A DNA stretch of 64,000 bases from Lacisediminihabitans changchengi (GTDB lineage Bacteria > Actinomycetota > Actinomycetes > Actinomycetales > Microbacteriaceae). Made by a program: the position numbers and the translations under genes. Below the pieces are notes generated by a model. That model saw only the letters and a list, made by a program, of their open reading frames with translations, was not told where the DNA came from and did not search any database. The DNA lies in NCBI RefSeq assembly GCF_016634425.1, contig NZ_JAEPES010000001.1, positions 310,001-374,000 of the forward strand. Direction: 5' to 3'. How positions within the stretch are numbered: the stretch's first letter is position 1; every line of letters starts with the position of its first letter. Shown here piece after piece: positions 25,313-33,970 of the stretch.

Positions 25313-26902
25313 CTATTCGGTGATGTCGATCTCGCGGAGCAGGTCGGCGGAGATGGCGGTGCGCACGGTCTCGAGCAGGCCGTCCGGCACCGGCGAGTCG
25401 ACGGTCAGCACGCTGAGCGCCTGGCCACCGGCCTCACGACGGCTGATCTGCATGCCGGCGATGTTGATGCCGGCGTCACCGAACTCCTTGCCGTAGACCG
25501 CGACGATGCCGGGGCGATCGGTGTACACCATGACGATCAGGTGATCCGCGACCGGTACCTCCACGTCGTAGCCGTTGATCTCGACGATCTTCTCGGTCTG
25601 CTTCGGCCCGGTCAGCGTTCCCGAGACGGAGATCTGGGTGCCATCGGCAAGCGCGCCGCGCACGGTCAGGAGGTTGCGGTATTCGTCGCTGACGGCATCC
25701 GTCACGAGGCGCACGGCGATGCCGCGCTGTTCGGCGAGCAGCGGCGCGTTGACGTAGCTGACCGACTCGCTCACGACGTTGGTGAACACGCCCTTCAGCG
25801 CGGCGAGCTTGAGCACGCTCACGTCGAACGCGGTGATCTCTCCGCGCACCTCGACATCGATCGAGGTGACCGGGCTGCCCGCCAACCCCGAGAAGATCTG
25901 GCCGAGCTTCTCCATCAGCGGGATGCCCGGGCGCACGGTCGGATCGATGATGCCGCCGGCAACGTTGACGGCATCCGGCACCAGCTCACCGCCGAGCGCG
26001 AGACGCACCGACTTGGCCACCGAGACCCCGGCCTTCTCCTGCGCCTCATCGGTGGAAGCCCCGAGGTGAGGGGTGACGACGACGTTGGGAAGGTCGAGCA
26101 GCGGCGAGCCGGTCGGGGGCTCGTGCACGAAGACATCCAGCCCGGCGCCCGCGATCTCGTTCGTGGTGAGGGCACGGTACAGCGCGTCCTCGTCGATGAG
26201 GCCGCCGCGGGCCACGTTGACGACAAACGCGGTCGGCTTCATCAGGGCGAGCTGGGCATCCGAGATCATGCCGGTGGTCTCCGGCGTCTTCGGCATGTGA
26301 ATGCTGATGAAGTCCGCAGTGGCGAGCAGCTCGTCGAGCGGCAGCAGGGTGACGCCGAGCTGCTGTGCGCGCGAGGCCGTGACGTAGGGGTCGTAGGCGA
26401 CGATGTTCATGCCGAAGGCCTGCAGACGGGCGGTGATGAGGGCGCCGATACGGCCGAGGCCGATGATGCCCACCGTCTTCTCGAACAGCTCGACACCGGT
26501 GTACTTCGACCGCTTCCACTGCCCCTGCGCGAGCGCGCCGTGCGCGGCGGGGATGTGGCGGGCGAGACTCAGAATGTGGCCGACCGTCAGTTCCGCGGCC
26601 GAGATGATGTTCGACGTCGGCGCGTTGACCACCATGACGCCGGCGGCGGTCGCCGCCTTGATGTCGACGTTGTCGAGACCCACACCGGCGCGGGCGATGA
26701 CCTTGAGCTGCTTCGCCGCGGCGATGGCCTCCTCGTCGACCTGCGTCGCGGAACGAATCAGGATCGCATCCGCATCTTCCAGGGCCGCGAGCAGGGCGGT
26801 CCGATCGGTTCCGTCGACGTTCTTCACGTCGAAGTCGGGGCCGAGGGCCTCGACGGTTGCGGGGGAAAGTTCTTCAGCGATCAGCACGATCGGCTTGGCC
26901 AC
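25313..26902 (-). CDS. serA: D-3-phosphoglycerate dehydrogenase
   Basis: First enzyme of serine synthesis, 529 residues, the long actinobacterial form. Order: substrate-binding lobe, NAD domain (VGIIGLGRIGALITARL; catalytic Arg/Glu/His region with VNVARGGLIDEDAL and VVVTPHLGAST), intervening ASB domain, C-terminal ACT domain (VYTDRPGIVAVYGKEF), which gives serine feedback inhibition in this class. Confidence 0.96.
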   Translation of the reverse strand: MAKPIVLIAEELSPATVEALGPDFDVKNVDGTDRTALLAALEDADAILIRSATQVDEEAIAAAKQLKVIARAGVGLDNVDIKAATAAGVMVVNAPTSNIISAAELTVGHILSLARHIPAAHGALAQGQWKRSKYTGVELFEKTVGIIGLGRIGALITARLQAFGMNIVAYDPYVTASRAQQLGVTLLPLDELLATADFISIHMPKTPETTGMISDAQLALMKPTAFVVNVARGGLIDEDALYRALTTNEIAGAGLDVFVHEPPTGSPLLDLPNVVVTPHLGASTDEAQEKAGVSVAKSVRLALGGELVPDAVNVAGGIIDPTVRPGIPLMEKLGQIFSGLAGSPVTSIDVEVRGEITAFDVSVLKLAALKGVFTNVVSESVSYVNAPLLAEQRGIAVRLVTDAVSDEYRNLLTVRGALADGTQISVSGTLTGPKQTEKIVEINGYDVEVPVADHLIVMVYTDRPGIVAVYGKEFGDAGINIAGMQISRREAGGQALSVLTVDSPVPDGLLETVRTAISADLLREIDITE

Positions 26903-27012
26903 GAATCGAGTCCTTCGGTCAAAAGATGGGCAGCACGGAACGGCTACCCGAAAGCCCCTTCACCCTATCGGCAGCGGTCTGTGTGTGACTGCGCGTGACG
27001 CACAATGGAGCA

Positions 27013-27411
27013 ATGAGCGCCTTCGACATCGTCCAACTGGTGCTCCGCATCCTCGTCGCCCTGATCTTCGTGCCGATGGGGATCAATCACTTCGTGCCGA
27101 AATCCGCGCGCGCTATGGTGGCGATGATCCCGCCATCGCTCAAGACCCGGGTGAGCGGAAAGACGCTGGTGCGGTTCACAGGAGTGTGCGAGATCGCGGG
27201 GGGCGTCGGCATCCTGATTCCGGCATCCCTGGTGCCCGGTCTCGCTTTCGCGGCCGGAATCGCGCTGGCGGTGTTTCTGATCGCGGTGTTTCCGGCGAAC
27301 AACTTTGCCGCTCAGAACCCGGAGCGCTTCGGGCGAGCAGCGATCCCGTTCTGGCCGCGGTTCGTGGCGCAGGTCGTGCTGATCGCGGTCATCCTGGTCG
27401 CGGTCGTCTGA
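27013..27411 (+). CDS. DoxX-family membrane protein
   Basis: 132 residues with four membrane helices; LRILVALIFVPMGINHFVPK and ETPARG-like spacing of the FTGVCEIAGGVGILIPASL segment match DoxX/DoxD-like proteins. ATG at 27013 is preferred over a start 18 bases earlier. Some members are quinol-oxidase subunits, others associate with redox-stress proteins. Monocistronic, between serA and two convergent membrane-protein genes. Confidence 0.8.
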   Translation: MSAFDIVQLVLRILVALIFVPMGINHFVPKSARAMVAMIPPSLKTRVSGKTLVRFTGVCEIAGGVGILIPASLVPGLAFAAGIALAVFLIAVFPANNFAAQNPERFGRAAIPFWPRFVAQVVLIAVILVAVV

Positions 27412-27450
27412 GCTACGCCGTCGTCTGACGGGGCGGGCGGATGTCGCGGC

Positions 27451-27822
27451 TCAGGTAATGCGCGTGAGCGAGAAGGCGATCGACTCGAGGGTCAACGCGC
27501 CGGCGGACAGCACGGCGAGCGCCATCACGAATACCCCGACGAAGGCGAGGATCGGGCGACGGCGGGCGATCACGAAGGCGAGCCCGAAGGTGATGAACGG
27601 CAGCGCCAGCAGCGGGGCGATCGCAGCCCACGGGAACACGAGCTCGGTACCGCCCGCCTTCTTCAGTACGCCGTTCTGCGTCTGGAGGTAGCCAGACAGC
27701 TCGAGGGTCTGCGCGAGCGCCTCGTAGAAGTAGAAGGCGAAGAGCAGCCCGAACACCACGGCGATGATCGCGTGGATCACGCCGAACTTGGTGCGTTCGG
27801 TGCTGAGTTCTGCGGCGCTCAC
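27451..27822 (-). CDS. Putative four-helix membrane protein
   Basis: 123 residues, hydrophobic segments at about 12-34, 62-82, and 90-115 with a hydrophilic middle. The GTG at 27822 overlaps the stop of the next gene upstream (GTGA), which fixes the start. I recognise no family. The pair is probably expressed together from 28256. Confidence 0.7.
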   Translation of the reverse strand: MSAAELSTERTKFGVIHAIIAVVFGLLFAFYFYEALAQTLELSGYLQTQNGVLKKAGGTELVFPWAAIAPLLALPFITFGLAFVIARRRPILAFVGVFVMALAVLSAGALTLESIAFSLTRIT

Positions 27823-28256
27823 GATCCGAATCCCAGCACGAAGGGCCACGGCGCAAGCACGACCACACCGAGCAGAAGCCAGAGGATGCGCCGTCGGGCC
27901 TTGGTGTTCGGCACCAGCAGCAGCACGCCGAAGAACCAGATCGCCGGCGACAGGAAGGCCAGGAACTGGGCGACCCGATCGAGGATCAGCGCCAGCGCAC
28001 CTGCCGATCCGACGCCGATCGACTGGACCGCGATGATCCACCCCACGACGTAGAGCAGAAAGACCCCGGCGAAGATGCCGTAGACGACGAGCAGCACCGA
28101 GCTGGTCGGCTCCGGCGCGTCATCGATCTCGTCCTCATCGACAACGGGAGCATCGACGGCCGACTCGACATGAGTCGCGTCGCGCTCCGTGCCCCAGGTG
28201 AAGGCGTCGTCGTCGGACTCGTCAGAGGGATGCCCCTGTGCGCCCGATCCACTCAT
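27819..28256 (-). CDS. Hypothetical membrane protein with acidic N-terminus
   Basis: 145 residues. The first ~60 are hydrophilic and rich in Asp/Glu (ESDDDAFTWG, VVDEDEIDDAPEP); three membrane helices follow, ending WPFVLGFGS. ATG at 28256 is chosen because it begins the acidic region. It forms a two-gene unit with the downstream membrane protein. No family recognised. Confidence 0.7.
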   Translation of the reverse strand: MSGSGAQGHPSDESDDDAFTWGTERDATHVESAVDAPVVDEDEIDDAPEPTSSVLLVVYGIFAGVFLLYVVGWIIAVQSIGVGSAGALALILDRVAQFLAFLSPAIWFFGVLLLVPNTKARRRILWLLLGVVVLAPWPFVLGFGS

Positions 28257-28335
28257 GACTTCAGCGTACTGACTTCGGCGCACCCGGGGCGCCCGTTACA
28301 CCGCCGTCACATTCGTGATGTTGACTGCTGGAACA

Positions 28336-29184
28336 ATGGATCTCATCAGCGTTCGAGAGGTGCGCGTCGCCCGAAACCGCGACGACATCGTCTTCGCGCC
28401 CGGTGAGCAGCCGCTTGGCGGCGGCACCTGGCTGTTCTCCGAAGAGCAAGACGGCCTCACCGGCCTCGTGGATCTCACCGGCATGGGCTGGCCGTCGATT
28501 ACCGAGACCGATGCCGCGCTCACCATCTCCGCCACCAGCACGATCGCCGACCTCGCCGCCCTCACCCCCGCTGACCTGCGCTCGGACCCGCTGGCCGGCG
28601 GCCGCGACCGCGGTATCGGCGATGCCCGAGCGCTGTTCTGGCAGTGCGCCAACTCGCTGCTCGCCTCCTTCAAGATCTGGAATGTCGCCACCGTCGGCGG
28701 CAACATCGCCACCGCCCTCCCGGCCGGCCCGATGACCTCTCTGGCGGCTGCCCTCGACGCCACGGCGATCATCTGGACAGCGGATGACGGCGAGCGCACG
28801 CTCCCCGTCGCCGACCTGGTCACCGGGGTGCGGCAGACCGCTCTCGCACCCGGCGAGGTGCTGCGCGCGATCGAGATCCCGCGGAGTTCCCTCGAATCAC
28901 GCACCGGGTTCCGGCGCATCGCGCTCTCGCCGCTGGGACGTACCGGCACCATGGTGATCGCGCGGGCATCCGCTTCGGGAGCCAGCCCCGAGGTCGTGTT
29001 CACGGTCACCGGGGGCACGACCCGGCCGGTGCAGCTGCGCTTCGACGAGCCGCCGTCGGCCGCCGCGCTCGAGCGGGCGCTGCTCGGCATCGACTGCTGG
29101 TACACCGATCCGCACGGCGCCGCGGATTGGCGTCGGGCGATGAGCGCGCGTTTCGCCGAAGAATTACGAGCGGAGCTGCAATGA
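28336..29184 (+). CDS. Xanthine dehydrogenase FAD-binding subunit
   Basis: Electron-transfer subunit of a molybdenum hydroxylase, 282 residues. FAD-binding signature ASFKIWNVATVGGNIATALP is present, with the CO-dehydrogenase-flavoprotein C-terminal domain (FRRIALSPLGRTGTMVIARA). ATG at 28336 starts the conserved region. Its TGA overlaps the ATG of the catalytic gene (ATGA), as expected for subunits made in equal amounts. Probable role: passing electrons from xanthine oxidation to NAD. Confidence 0.88.
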   Translation: MDLISVREVRVARNRDDIVFAPGEQPLGGGTWLFSEEQDGLTGLVDLTGMGWPSITETDAALTISATSTIADLAALTPADLRSDPLAGGRDRGIGDARALFWQCANSLLASFKIWNVATVGGNIATALPAGPMTSLAAALDATAIIWTADDGERTLPVADLVTGVRQTALAPGEVLRAIEIPRSSLESRTGFRRIALSPLGRTGTMVIARASASGASPEVVFTVTGGTTRPVQLRFDEPPSAAALERALLGIDCWYTDPHGAADWRRAMSARFAEELRAELQ

Positions 29185-31916
29185 GATTCACCGTGAACGG
29201 CGAGCAGATCGAGGCGAGTCCCCTGCCCGGCCAGGTGCTGCGCACGGTGCTGCGCGACCACGGCCACTTCGAGGTGAAGAAGGGCTGCGACGCGGGCGAC
29301 TGCGGGGCGTGCTCGGTGATCCTCGACGGGTCGCCGATCCACTCCTGCATCTACCCGGCGCACCGCCTCGACGGAGCCGAGGTGACGACGGTGTCTGGGC
29401 TCGGAAGCCCGGAGGCGCCGCATCCGCTGCAGGAAGCCTTCGTGCACGCCGCAGGATTCCAGTGCGGGTTCTGCACGGCGGGGATGATCGTCACGGCGTC
29501 TACCTTCGACGAGGCCGACCGCGAGGATCTGCCGCGGATGCTCAAGGGCAACCTGTGCCGGTGCACCGGGTATCGGGCGATCGCCGACGCGATCCACGGC
29601 CTCGACAACATCGTGCAGCCGCAGGCCGGCGAGGCAGCGGGCCGCTCGGTGAAAGCCCCCGCCGGAATGCGGGTGGCCACCGGGCGCGAGGAGTACACCC
29701 TCGACCTGACGACCACCTCCCTGCTGCACCTCGCGGTGCTCCCCAGCCCGCACGCGCACGCGCGCATCCTCTCCATCGATACTTCCCGGGCGGAGGCCGC
29801 GGATGGCGTGCACGCGGTGCTGACCCACCGCGACTCCCCCGCCACCCTGTTCTCCACCGGTCGTCACGAGCATCGAACGGATGACCCCGACGACACGCTC
29901 GTCTTCGACACCGTCGTGCGCTTCCGCGGGCAGCGCGTCACCGCCGTCATCGCCGACACCGTTGCCCACGCCGAGCTGGCTCTCTCGCTCATCGATGTCG
30001 AATACGAGCAGCTGCCCGCCGTCTTCGACCCCGATCTCGCCCGCGCTCCTGGCGCCCCTCTCGTGCACGGCGAGAAGGGTCCGGAGAACCGGATCTCCGA
30101 TGCGAGCCGCAACGTGCTCGCACAGCTGCACGGCGAGACCGGCGACGTAGACGCCGCGATCGCCGAGGCGGATGCCGTGGTCACCGGCGTCTGGCAGACC
30201 CAGCGGGTGAACCACGCGGCCCTCGAGACCCACGCCACCCGAGGCTGGCTGGACGCCGACGGCCGGGTGGTGTTGCGCACCAGCTCGCAGGTTCCGTACC
30301 TCGTGCGTGACGAACTGTGCCACATCTTCGGCGTCGAGCAGGACCGGGTGCGCGTGTTCACCAAGCGGGTCGGCGGCGGGTTCGGCGGCAAGCAGGAGCT
30401 GATCACCGAAGACCTGGTCATGCTCGCAGTGCTGCGCACCGGGCGTGCGGTGCAGTACGAGCTGCGCCGCAGCGACGAGTTCACGGTGGCGTCGCCCCGG
30501 CATCCGATGCGCGTCGGGGTGACCCTGGCCGCCCGCGCCGACGGCACGCTCACGGCGATCGCGATCGACGAGCTCATGGACACCGGCGCATACGGCAATC
30601 ACGGCATCGGTGTGATGTTCCACAGCGTTCACGAGTCGATCGGCGTGTACCGCTGCGCGAACCGACGGGTGGATGCCGAGTCGGTCTACACGAATAATCT
30701 CCCGTCCGGCGCCTTCCGCGGTTACGGCCTCGGGCAGGTCATCTACGCGGTCGAGTCGGCGATGGACGAGCTCGCACTCAAGCTCGGCATGTCGCCATTC
30801 GAGCTGCGGCGCAAGAACGTGGTCGTGCCCGGCGACCCGATGGTGGTCGTCGATCCTGACGAGAAGACAGACCTCGACATGCACTCCTACGGGCTCGACC
30901 AGTGCCTCGACCTGGTCGAGGCTGCGCTGGCTGGTCCGTCGACGAGTTCAGGGACCGTGCGGTCCCTGAGCTCGTCGACGGGCCATGAGCTTGTCGAAGG
31001 GCGATGGAAGTACGGCACCGGCATGGCGATCGCCATGATCGCGAGCATCCCGCCGCGCGGCCACTATGCCGACACGGTGGTCACCCTGCTCGACTCGGGC
31101 GACTACGAACTCCGCGTCGGCACTGCCGAATTCGGCAACGGCACCACCACCGTGCACGGACAACTGGTGGCGACCGAACTCAATACCACCGTCGACCGGA
31201 TACAGATCAAACAATCGGACACGGATGTCGCGCGTTACGACACCGGGGCGTACGGGTCTGCCGGTGTCGTGGTCGCCGGTAAGGCATTGCTGGCCGCCGC
31301 AGTGAAACTCAAACAGAGCATGCTCACTCGGGCATATGACCTGACCGGTGAGCACGGGGAGGTGGTTTCTGGCGGTGTGCTGGTGCCATCACGGCTGGTG
31401 TCGGCATCCGAACTGGGCGCGCTGAGTGCGGACGGCAGCCACGACGGCACACCGCGCTCGGTGGCCTTCAATGTTCACGGTTTTCGCGTCGCGGTCGATC
31501 CCGCGACCGGCGAGGTGCGCATTCTGCAGTCGGTTCAGGCCGCGGATGCCGGGGTCGTGCTCAACCCGGAACAGTTGCGCGGACAGATCGAGGGCGGCAC
31601 GGCGCAGGCCATCGGCACGGCCTTGTACGAGGAAGTTCTGCTGGACGGCGCGGGAACGGTGACCACCACGGCGTTCCGCAACTATCACGTACCGCAGTTT
31701 GCGGACATCCCGGTCACGGAGGTGCTGTTCGCCGACACCTTCGACGACACCGGGCCGCTCGGGGCGAAGTCTATGAGCGAAGCGCCGTACAACCCGGTCG
31801 CCCCCGCGCTGGCGAACGCGATTCGGGACGCCCTCGGCGTGCGACCGTACGAGCTGCCGATGTCGCGCGACCGCCTCTGGCGCCTGCTGCACGCCCCCGT
31901 CTCGCCGGTTGAGTAG
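29181..31916 (+). CDS. Xanthine dehydrogenase, fused [2Fe-2S] and molybdopterin subunits
   Basis: Oxidises hypoxanthine/xanthine to urate. 911 residues: an N-terminal ferredoxin-type cluster (Cys36, 41, 44, 56), an [2Fe-2S] helical domain (Cys95, 98 and 126, 128 in CGFC and CRC), then the two Mo-cofactor domains (FTKRVGGGFGGKQE, GAFRGYGLGQ, and a C-terminal GAKSMSEAP holding the active-site Glu region). A family-B palindrome at 30933-31005 inserts about 24 residues (GPSTSSGTVRSL... GHELVEGR) in frame near residue 585-608. The stop lies in GGTTGAGTAG of a family-A repeat. Confidence 0.92.
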   Translation: MRFTVNGEQIEASPLPGQVLRTVLRDHGHFEVKKGCDAGDCGACSVILDGSPIHSCIYPAHRLDGAEVTTVSGLGSPEAPHPLQEAFVHAAGFQCGFCTAGMIVTASTFDEADREDLPRMLKGNLCRCTGYRAIADAIHGLDNIVQPQAGEAAGRSVKAPAGMRVATGREEYTLDLTTTSLLHLAVLPSPHAHARILSIDTSRAEAADGVHAVLTHRDSPATLFSTGRHEHRTDDPDDTLVFDTVVRFRGQRVTAVIADTVAHAELALSLIDVEYEQLPAVFDPDLARAPGAPLVHGEKGPENRISDASRNVLAQLHGETGDVDAAIAEADAVVTGVWQTQRVNHAALETHATRGWLDADGRVVLRTSSQVPYLVRDELCHIFGVEQDRVRVFTKRVGGGFGGKQELITEDLVMLAVLRTGRAVQYELRRSDEFTVASPRHPMRVGVTLAARADGTLTAIAIDELMDTGAYGNHGIGVMFHSVHESIGVYRCANRRVDAESVYTNNLPSGAFRGYGLGQVIYAVESAMDELALKLGMSPFELRRKNVVVPGDPMVVVDPDEKTDLDMHSYGLDQCLDLVEAALAGPSTSSGTVRSLSSSTGHELVEGRWKYGTGMAIAMIASIPPRGHYADTVVTLLDSGDYELRVGTAEFGNGTTTVHGQLVATELNTTVDRIQIKQSDTDVARYDTGAYGSAGVVVAGKALLAAAVKLKQSMLTRAYDLTGEHGEVVSGGVLVPSRLVSASELGALSADGSHDGTPRSVAFNVHGFRVAVDPATGEVRILQSVQAADAGVVLNPEQLRGQIEGGTAQAIGTALYEEVLLDGAGTVTTTAFRNYHVPQFADIPVTEVLFADTFDDTGPLGAKSMSEAPYNPVAPALANAIRDALGVRPYELPMSRDRLWRLLHAPVSPVE
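30933..31005. repeat. In-frame palindromic element, family B (copy 2)
   Basis: Inverted arms related to TCGACGAGTTCAGGGACCG / CGGTCCCTGAGCTCGTCGA with a further TGAGCTTGTCGAAGGG arm. Located between the CLDLVEAALA and KYGTGMAIAM segments of xanthine dehydrogenase and translated without a stop. Confidence 0.93.
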
Positions 31917-32027
31917 GCCGCGGCTGCCGCTGCTTGAGTAGCGCACGCGCTCTGGCGCGTTCGCGTATCGAAATCGGGGCAGGCCTCGATACGCGCCTCG
32001 TTCCTCGGGCGCTACTCGACCAACGGG
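31908..32027. repeat. Family-A REP-like inverted pair
   Basis: A short GGTTGAGTAG copy, then a full unit (TTGAGTAGCGC, self-complementary ACGCGCTCTGGCGCGT, CGCGTATCGAAA) and an inverted unit (CTCGATACGCG...GCGCTACTCGACC) 10 bases later. It separates the convergent xanthine dehydrogenase and xdhC genes and supplies the stop codons of both. Confidence 0.92.
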
Positions 32028-33049
32028 AGTTCCGCGGTGGCTCGCCGATGGATCGGCCCGGCCGTCGCCACCAGCGGGAGCGTCGACGCTCTCGTTCGCA
32101 CCGCGATGATCTCGGCCAGGATCGCGACGGCGGTCTCCTCGACCGTGCTCGCGCCGATGTCCAAGCCGATCGGCGACCGGAGCCGGGAGATCGACTCCTC
32201 ACTGACCCCGCGCTCGCGCAGCGACGCGACCCGGCGGTCGTGTGTGGTGCGCGATCCCATCGCGCCGACGAAGGCGGCCGGGGTATCGAGGGCCGCGGCG
32301 ATCAGTTCGGCGTCGAAGCGGGCGTCGTGACTGAGCACGCAGATCATCGTGCGCTCGTCGACCTGCTGCGCGGCCAGCCAGGTGGTCGGCCAGCTGACGA
32401 CGACCTCGGCACCGGGGAAACGGGTGGGGGTGGCGAAGAGCGGACGCGGGTCGCACACCGTGATGCGATAGCCGAGCATCCGTGCCGCCTGGGCGAGGGC
32501 CGCCGAGAACTCCATCGCACCGAAGACGATGAGGTGGGGTGCGGGCGTCGACACCTCGAAGAACGTCTCGATGAGCTCACCGTCGCAGTCGATCACCCCG
32601 AGGCCCGTCTCGCCGATCGCGATGCGGGCGGCGAGTTCGGCGTCGAGGCGGGCCCGGTGTTCGCTCCGGACGAGCGAGAGCACGGATGCCGTGCCGGCCG
32701 CCCCGCCGGCCGTCACGACGCGCAGTTGGTCGGCCACGTCATCCGTCAGCAGCCGCACGTGCACCCGGATCTGTCCGCCGCAGGTCAGCCCGACCGAGAA
32801 CGCGGTCTCGTCGCTGACGCCGTACTCCACGGTGCGCGGTAGCCCGTCGCCGAGCACCTCCTCGCAGACCCCGACCACCGCGCCCTCGACGCAGCCGCCC
32901 GCGATGCTGCCGATCACCTCGGCGCCGTCGAAGGCCATCGAGGTGCCGATCGTACGGGGGGCGCTGCCGTCGATGGAGACGGCCGTGGCGACGGCGATCG
33001 GGCGACCGCGCTCGCCCAGCGCGAGCAGGCGGTCGGCGAGTTCGAACAT
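32012..33049 (-). CDS. xdhC: XdhC/CoxI-family molybdenum-cofactor maturation protein
   Basis: Binds and sulfurates or delivers Mo cofactor to xanthine dehydrogenase. 345 residues: N-terminal XdhC domain with SAPRTIGTSMAF and GSIAGGCVEGAV, then a Rossmann-like C-terminal domain (LIVFGAMEFSAALAQAARM, VLSHDARFDAELI, FVGAMGSRTTHDRR). Convergent with and next to the dehydrogenase. The last residues LPLVE and the stop are encoded by a family-A repeat. Confidence 0.92.
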   Translation of the reverse strand: MFELADRLLALGERGRPIAVATAVSIDGSAPRTIGTSMAFDGAEVIGSIAGGCVEGAVVGVCEEVLGDGLPRTVEYGVSDETAFSVGLTCGGQIRVHVRLLTDDVADQLRVVTAGGAAGTASVLSLVRSEHRARLDAELAARIAIGETGLGVIDCDGELIETFFEVSTPAPHLIVFGAMEFSAALAQAARMLGYRITVCDPRPLFATPTRFPGAEVVVSWPTTWLAAQQVDERTMICVLSHDARFDAELIAAALDTPAAFVGAMGSRTTHDRRVASLRERGVSEESISRLRSPIGLDIGASTVEETAVAILAEIIAVRTRASTLPLVATAGPIHRRATAELPLVE

Positions 33050-33083
33050 GCCGTCAGCCTCTCACGGCTGCGTTTCGAACGAG

Positions 33084-33908
33084 TTAACCGACTCCCACCA
33101 GTGCGGCGCTGCGGTCCCACAGGCCACGGCAGAGCGTCTCGTCGTAGGCCTGACGATTGGACTTGGAGACTGTGCGATGGGTGAAGTACTCGCCGTGCGG
33201 CCAGTCGACGCCGGGACGCGTGGTGGCCAGCCAAACCAGGGTGTCCGCCCCCTTCTCCGCCGTGGTCAGAAAGCGTCGAACCCCGCGCGCATAGAAGCGC
33301 CGAAGATGGCTGTTGCTGCCCGACGAGAAATTGGTGGCCACGATTCCCGGGTGGAATGAGGCGGCCGAGATGCCGCTGTCGCGATAGCGCCGGTCGAGCT
33401 CACGGGCGAACATGATGTTCTGGAGCTTCGTGGTGCCGTAGGCGCGCGACGGTCTGTAGTCGTGCGCGCTCTCCAGGTCGTCCAGGTCGACGCGGCCGAA
33501 GACGCGCCCCGCCGAACTCGCGGTGCCGATGACCGTCGCCTGCGACTCGACCAGGCGGTCGTGCAGCAGGCTAGTGAGCAGGAAGGGCGCCAGGTGGTTC
33601 ACCTGGAACGTCAATTCGTGACCGTCGACCGTGACCGTGCGGTCGCCCATCAGGCCGCCGGCGTTATTCGCCAGCACGTCGATCCGCGGGTACGCGGCGA
33701 GCAACTTCTCGGCGAGCTCGCGCACGTCGTCGAGCTCGGCGAAGTCGGCCAGATACCAATTCGCACCGATCTCGCGTGCCACGGCCTCGGTCTTCTGCGG
33801 CGAGCGCCCGACGAGCACCACCCGCTCCCCCTGCTGCGTCAACTGCCGCGCGGCGGCGGCGCCGATGCCGTCGCTGCCTCCCGTGATGACGATGGTCTTG
33901 CCAGGCAT
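33084..33908 (-). CDS. Short-chain dehydrogenase/reductase
   Basis: 274-residue NAD(P)-dependent oxidoreductase of the retinol-dehydrogenase-like SDR group. Cofactor motif TGGSDGIGAAAARQL, NNAGG, catalytic Ser (GTASSAG) and Tyr-x-x-x-Lys (RAYGTTKLQ). ATG at 33908 follows AGGGGA. Substrate unknown. Divergent from the amidohydrolase gene with a 62-bp gap. Confidence 0.9.
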   Translation of the reverse strand: MPGKTIVITGGSDGIGAAAARQLTQQGERVVLVGRSPQKTEAVAREIGANWYLADFAELDDVRELAEKLLAAYPRIDVLANNAGGLMGDRTVTVDGHELTFQVNHLAPFLLTSLLHDRLVESQATVIGTASSAGRVFGRVDLDDLESAHDYRPSRAYGTTKLQNIMFARELDRRYRDSGISAASFHPGIVATNFSSGSNSHLRRFYARGVRRFLTTAEKGADTLVWLATTRPGVDWPHGEYFTHRTVSKSNRQAYDETLCRGLWDRSAALVGVG

Positions 33909-33970
33909 GAGTCCCCTTCGCTCCCTGAAAGAATCGCACACCAATGACCGGCCGCCGCACCTGGTAGAAC

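Noticed and set aside
23371..25323. 650-codon open frame on the plus strand opposite the DUF2207 gene
   Set aside because: Antisense shadow of a high-G+C gene: composition is rich in Arg, Gly, His and Asp with no domain, while the minus strand has signal peptide, helices and family motifs.
25256..26998. 580-codon open frame opposite serA
   Set aside because: Low-complexity His/Asp/Gly/Arg translation typical of the antisense of a G+C-rich gene.
28296..30884. 862-codon open frame opposite the xanthine dehydrogenase genes
   Set aside because: It runs antisense to two clearly conserved overlapping genes and shows no family pattern; such long shadows are usual at this G+C content.
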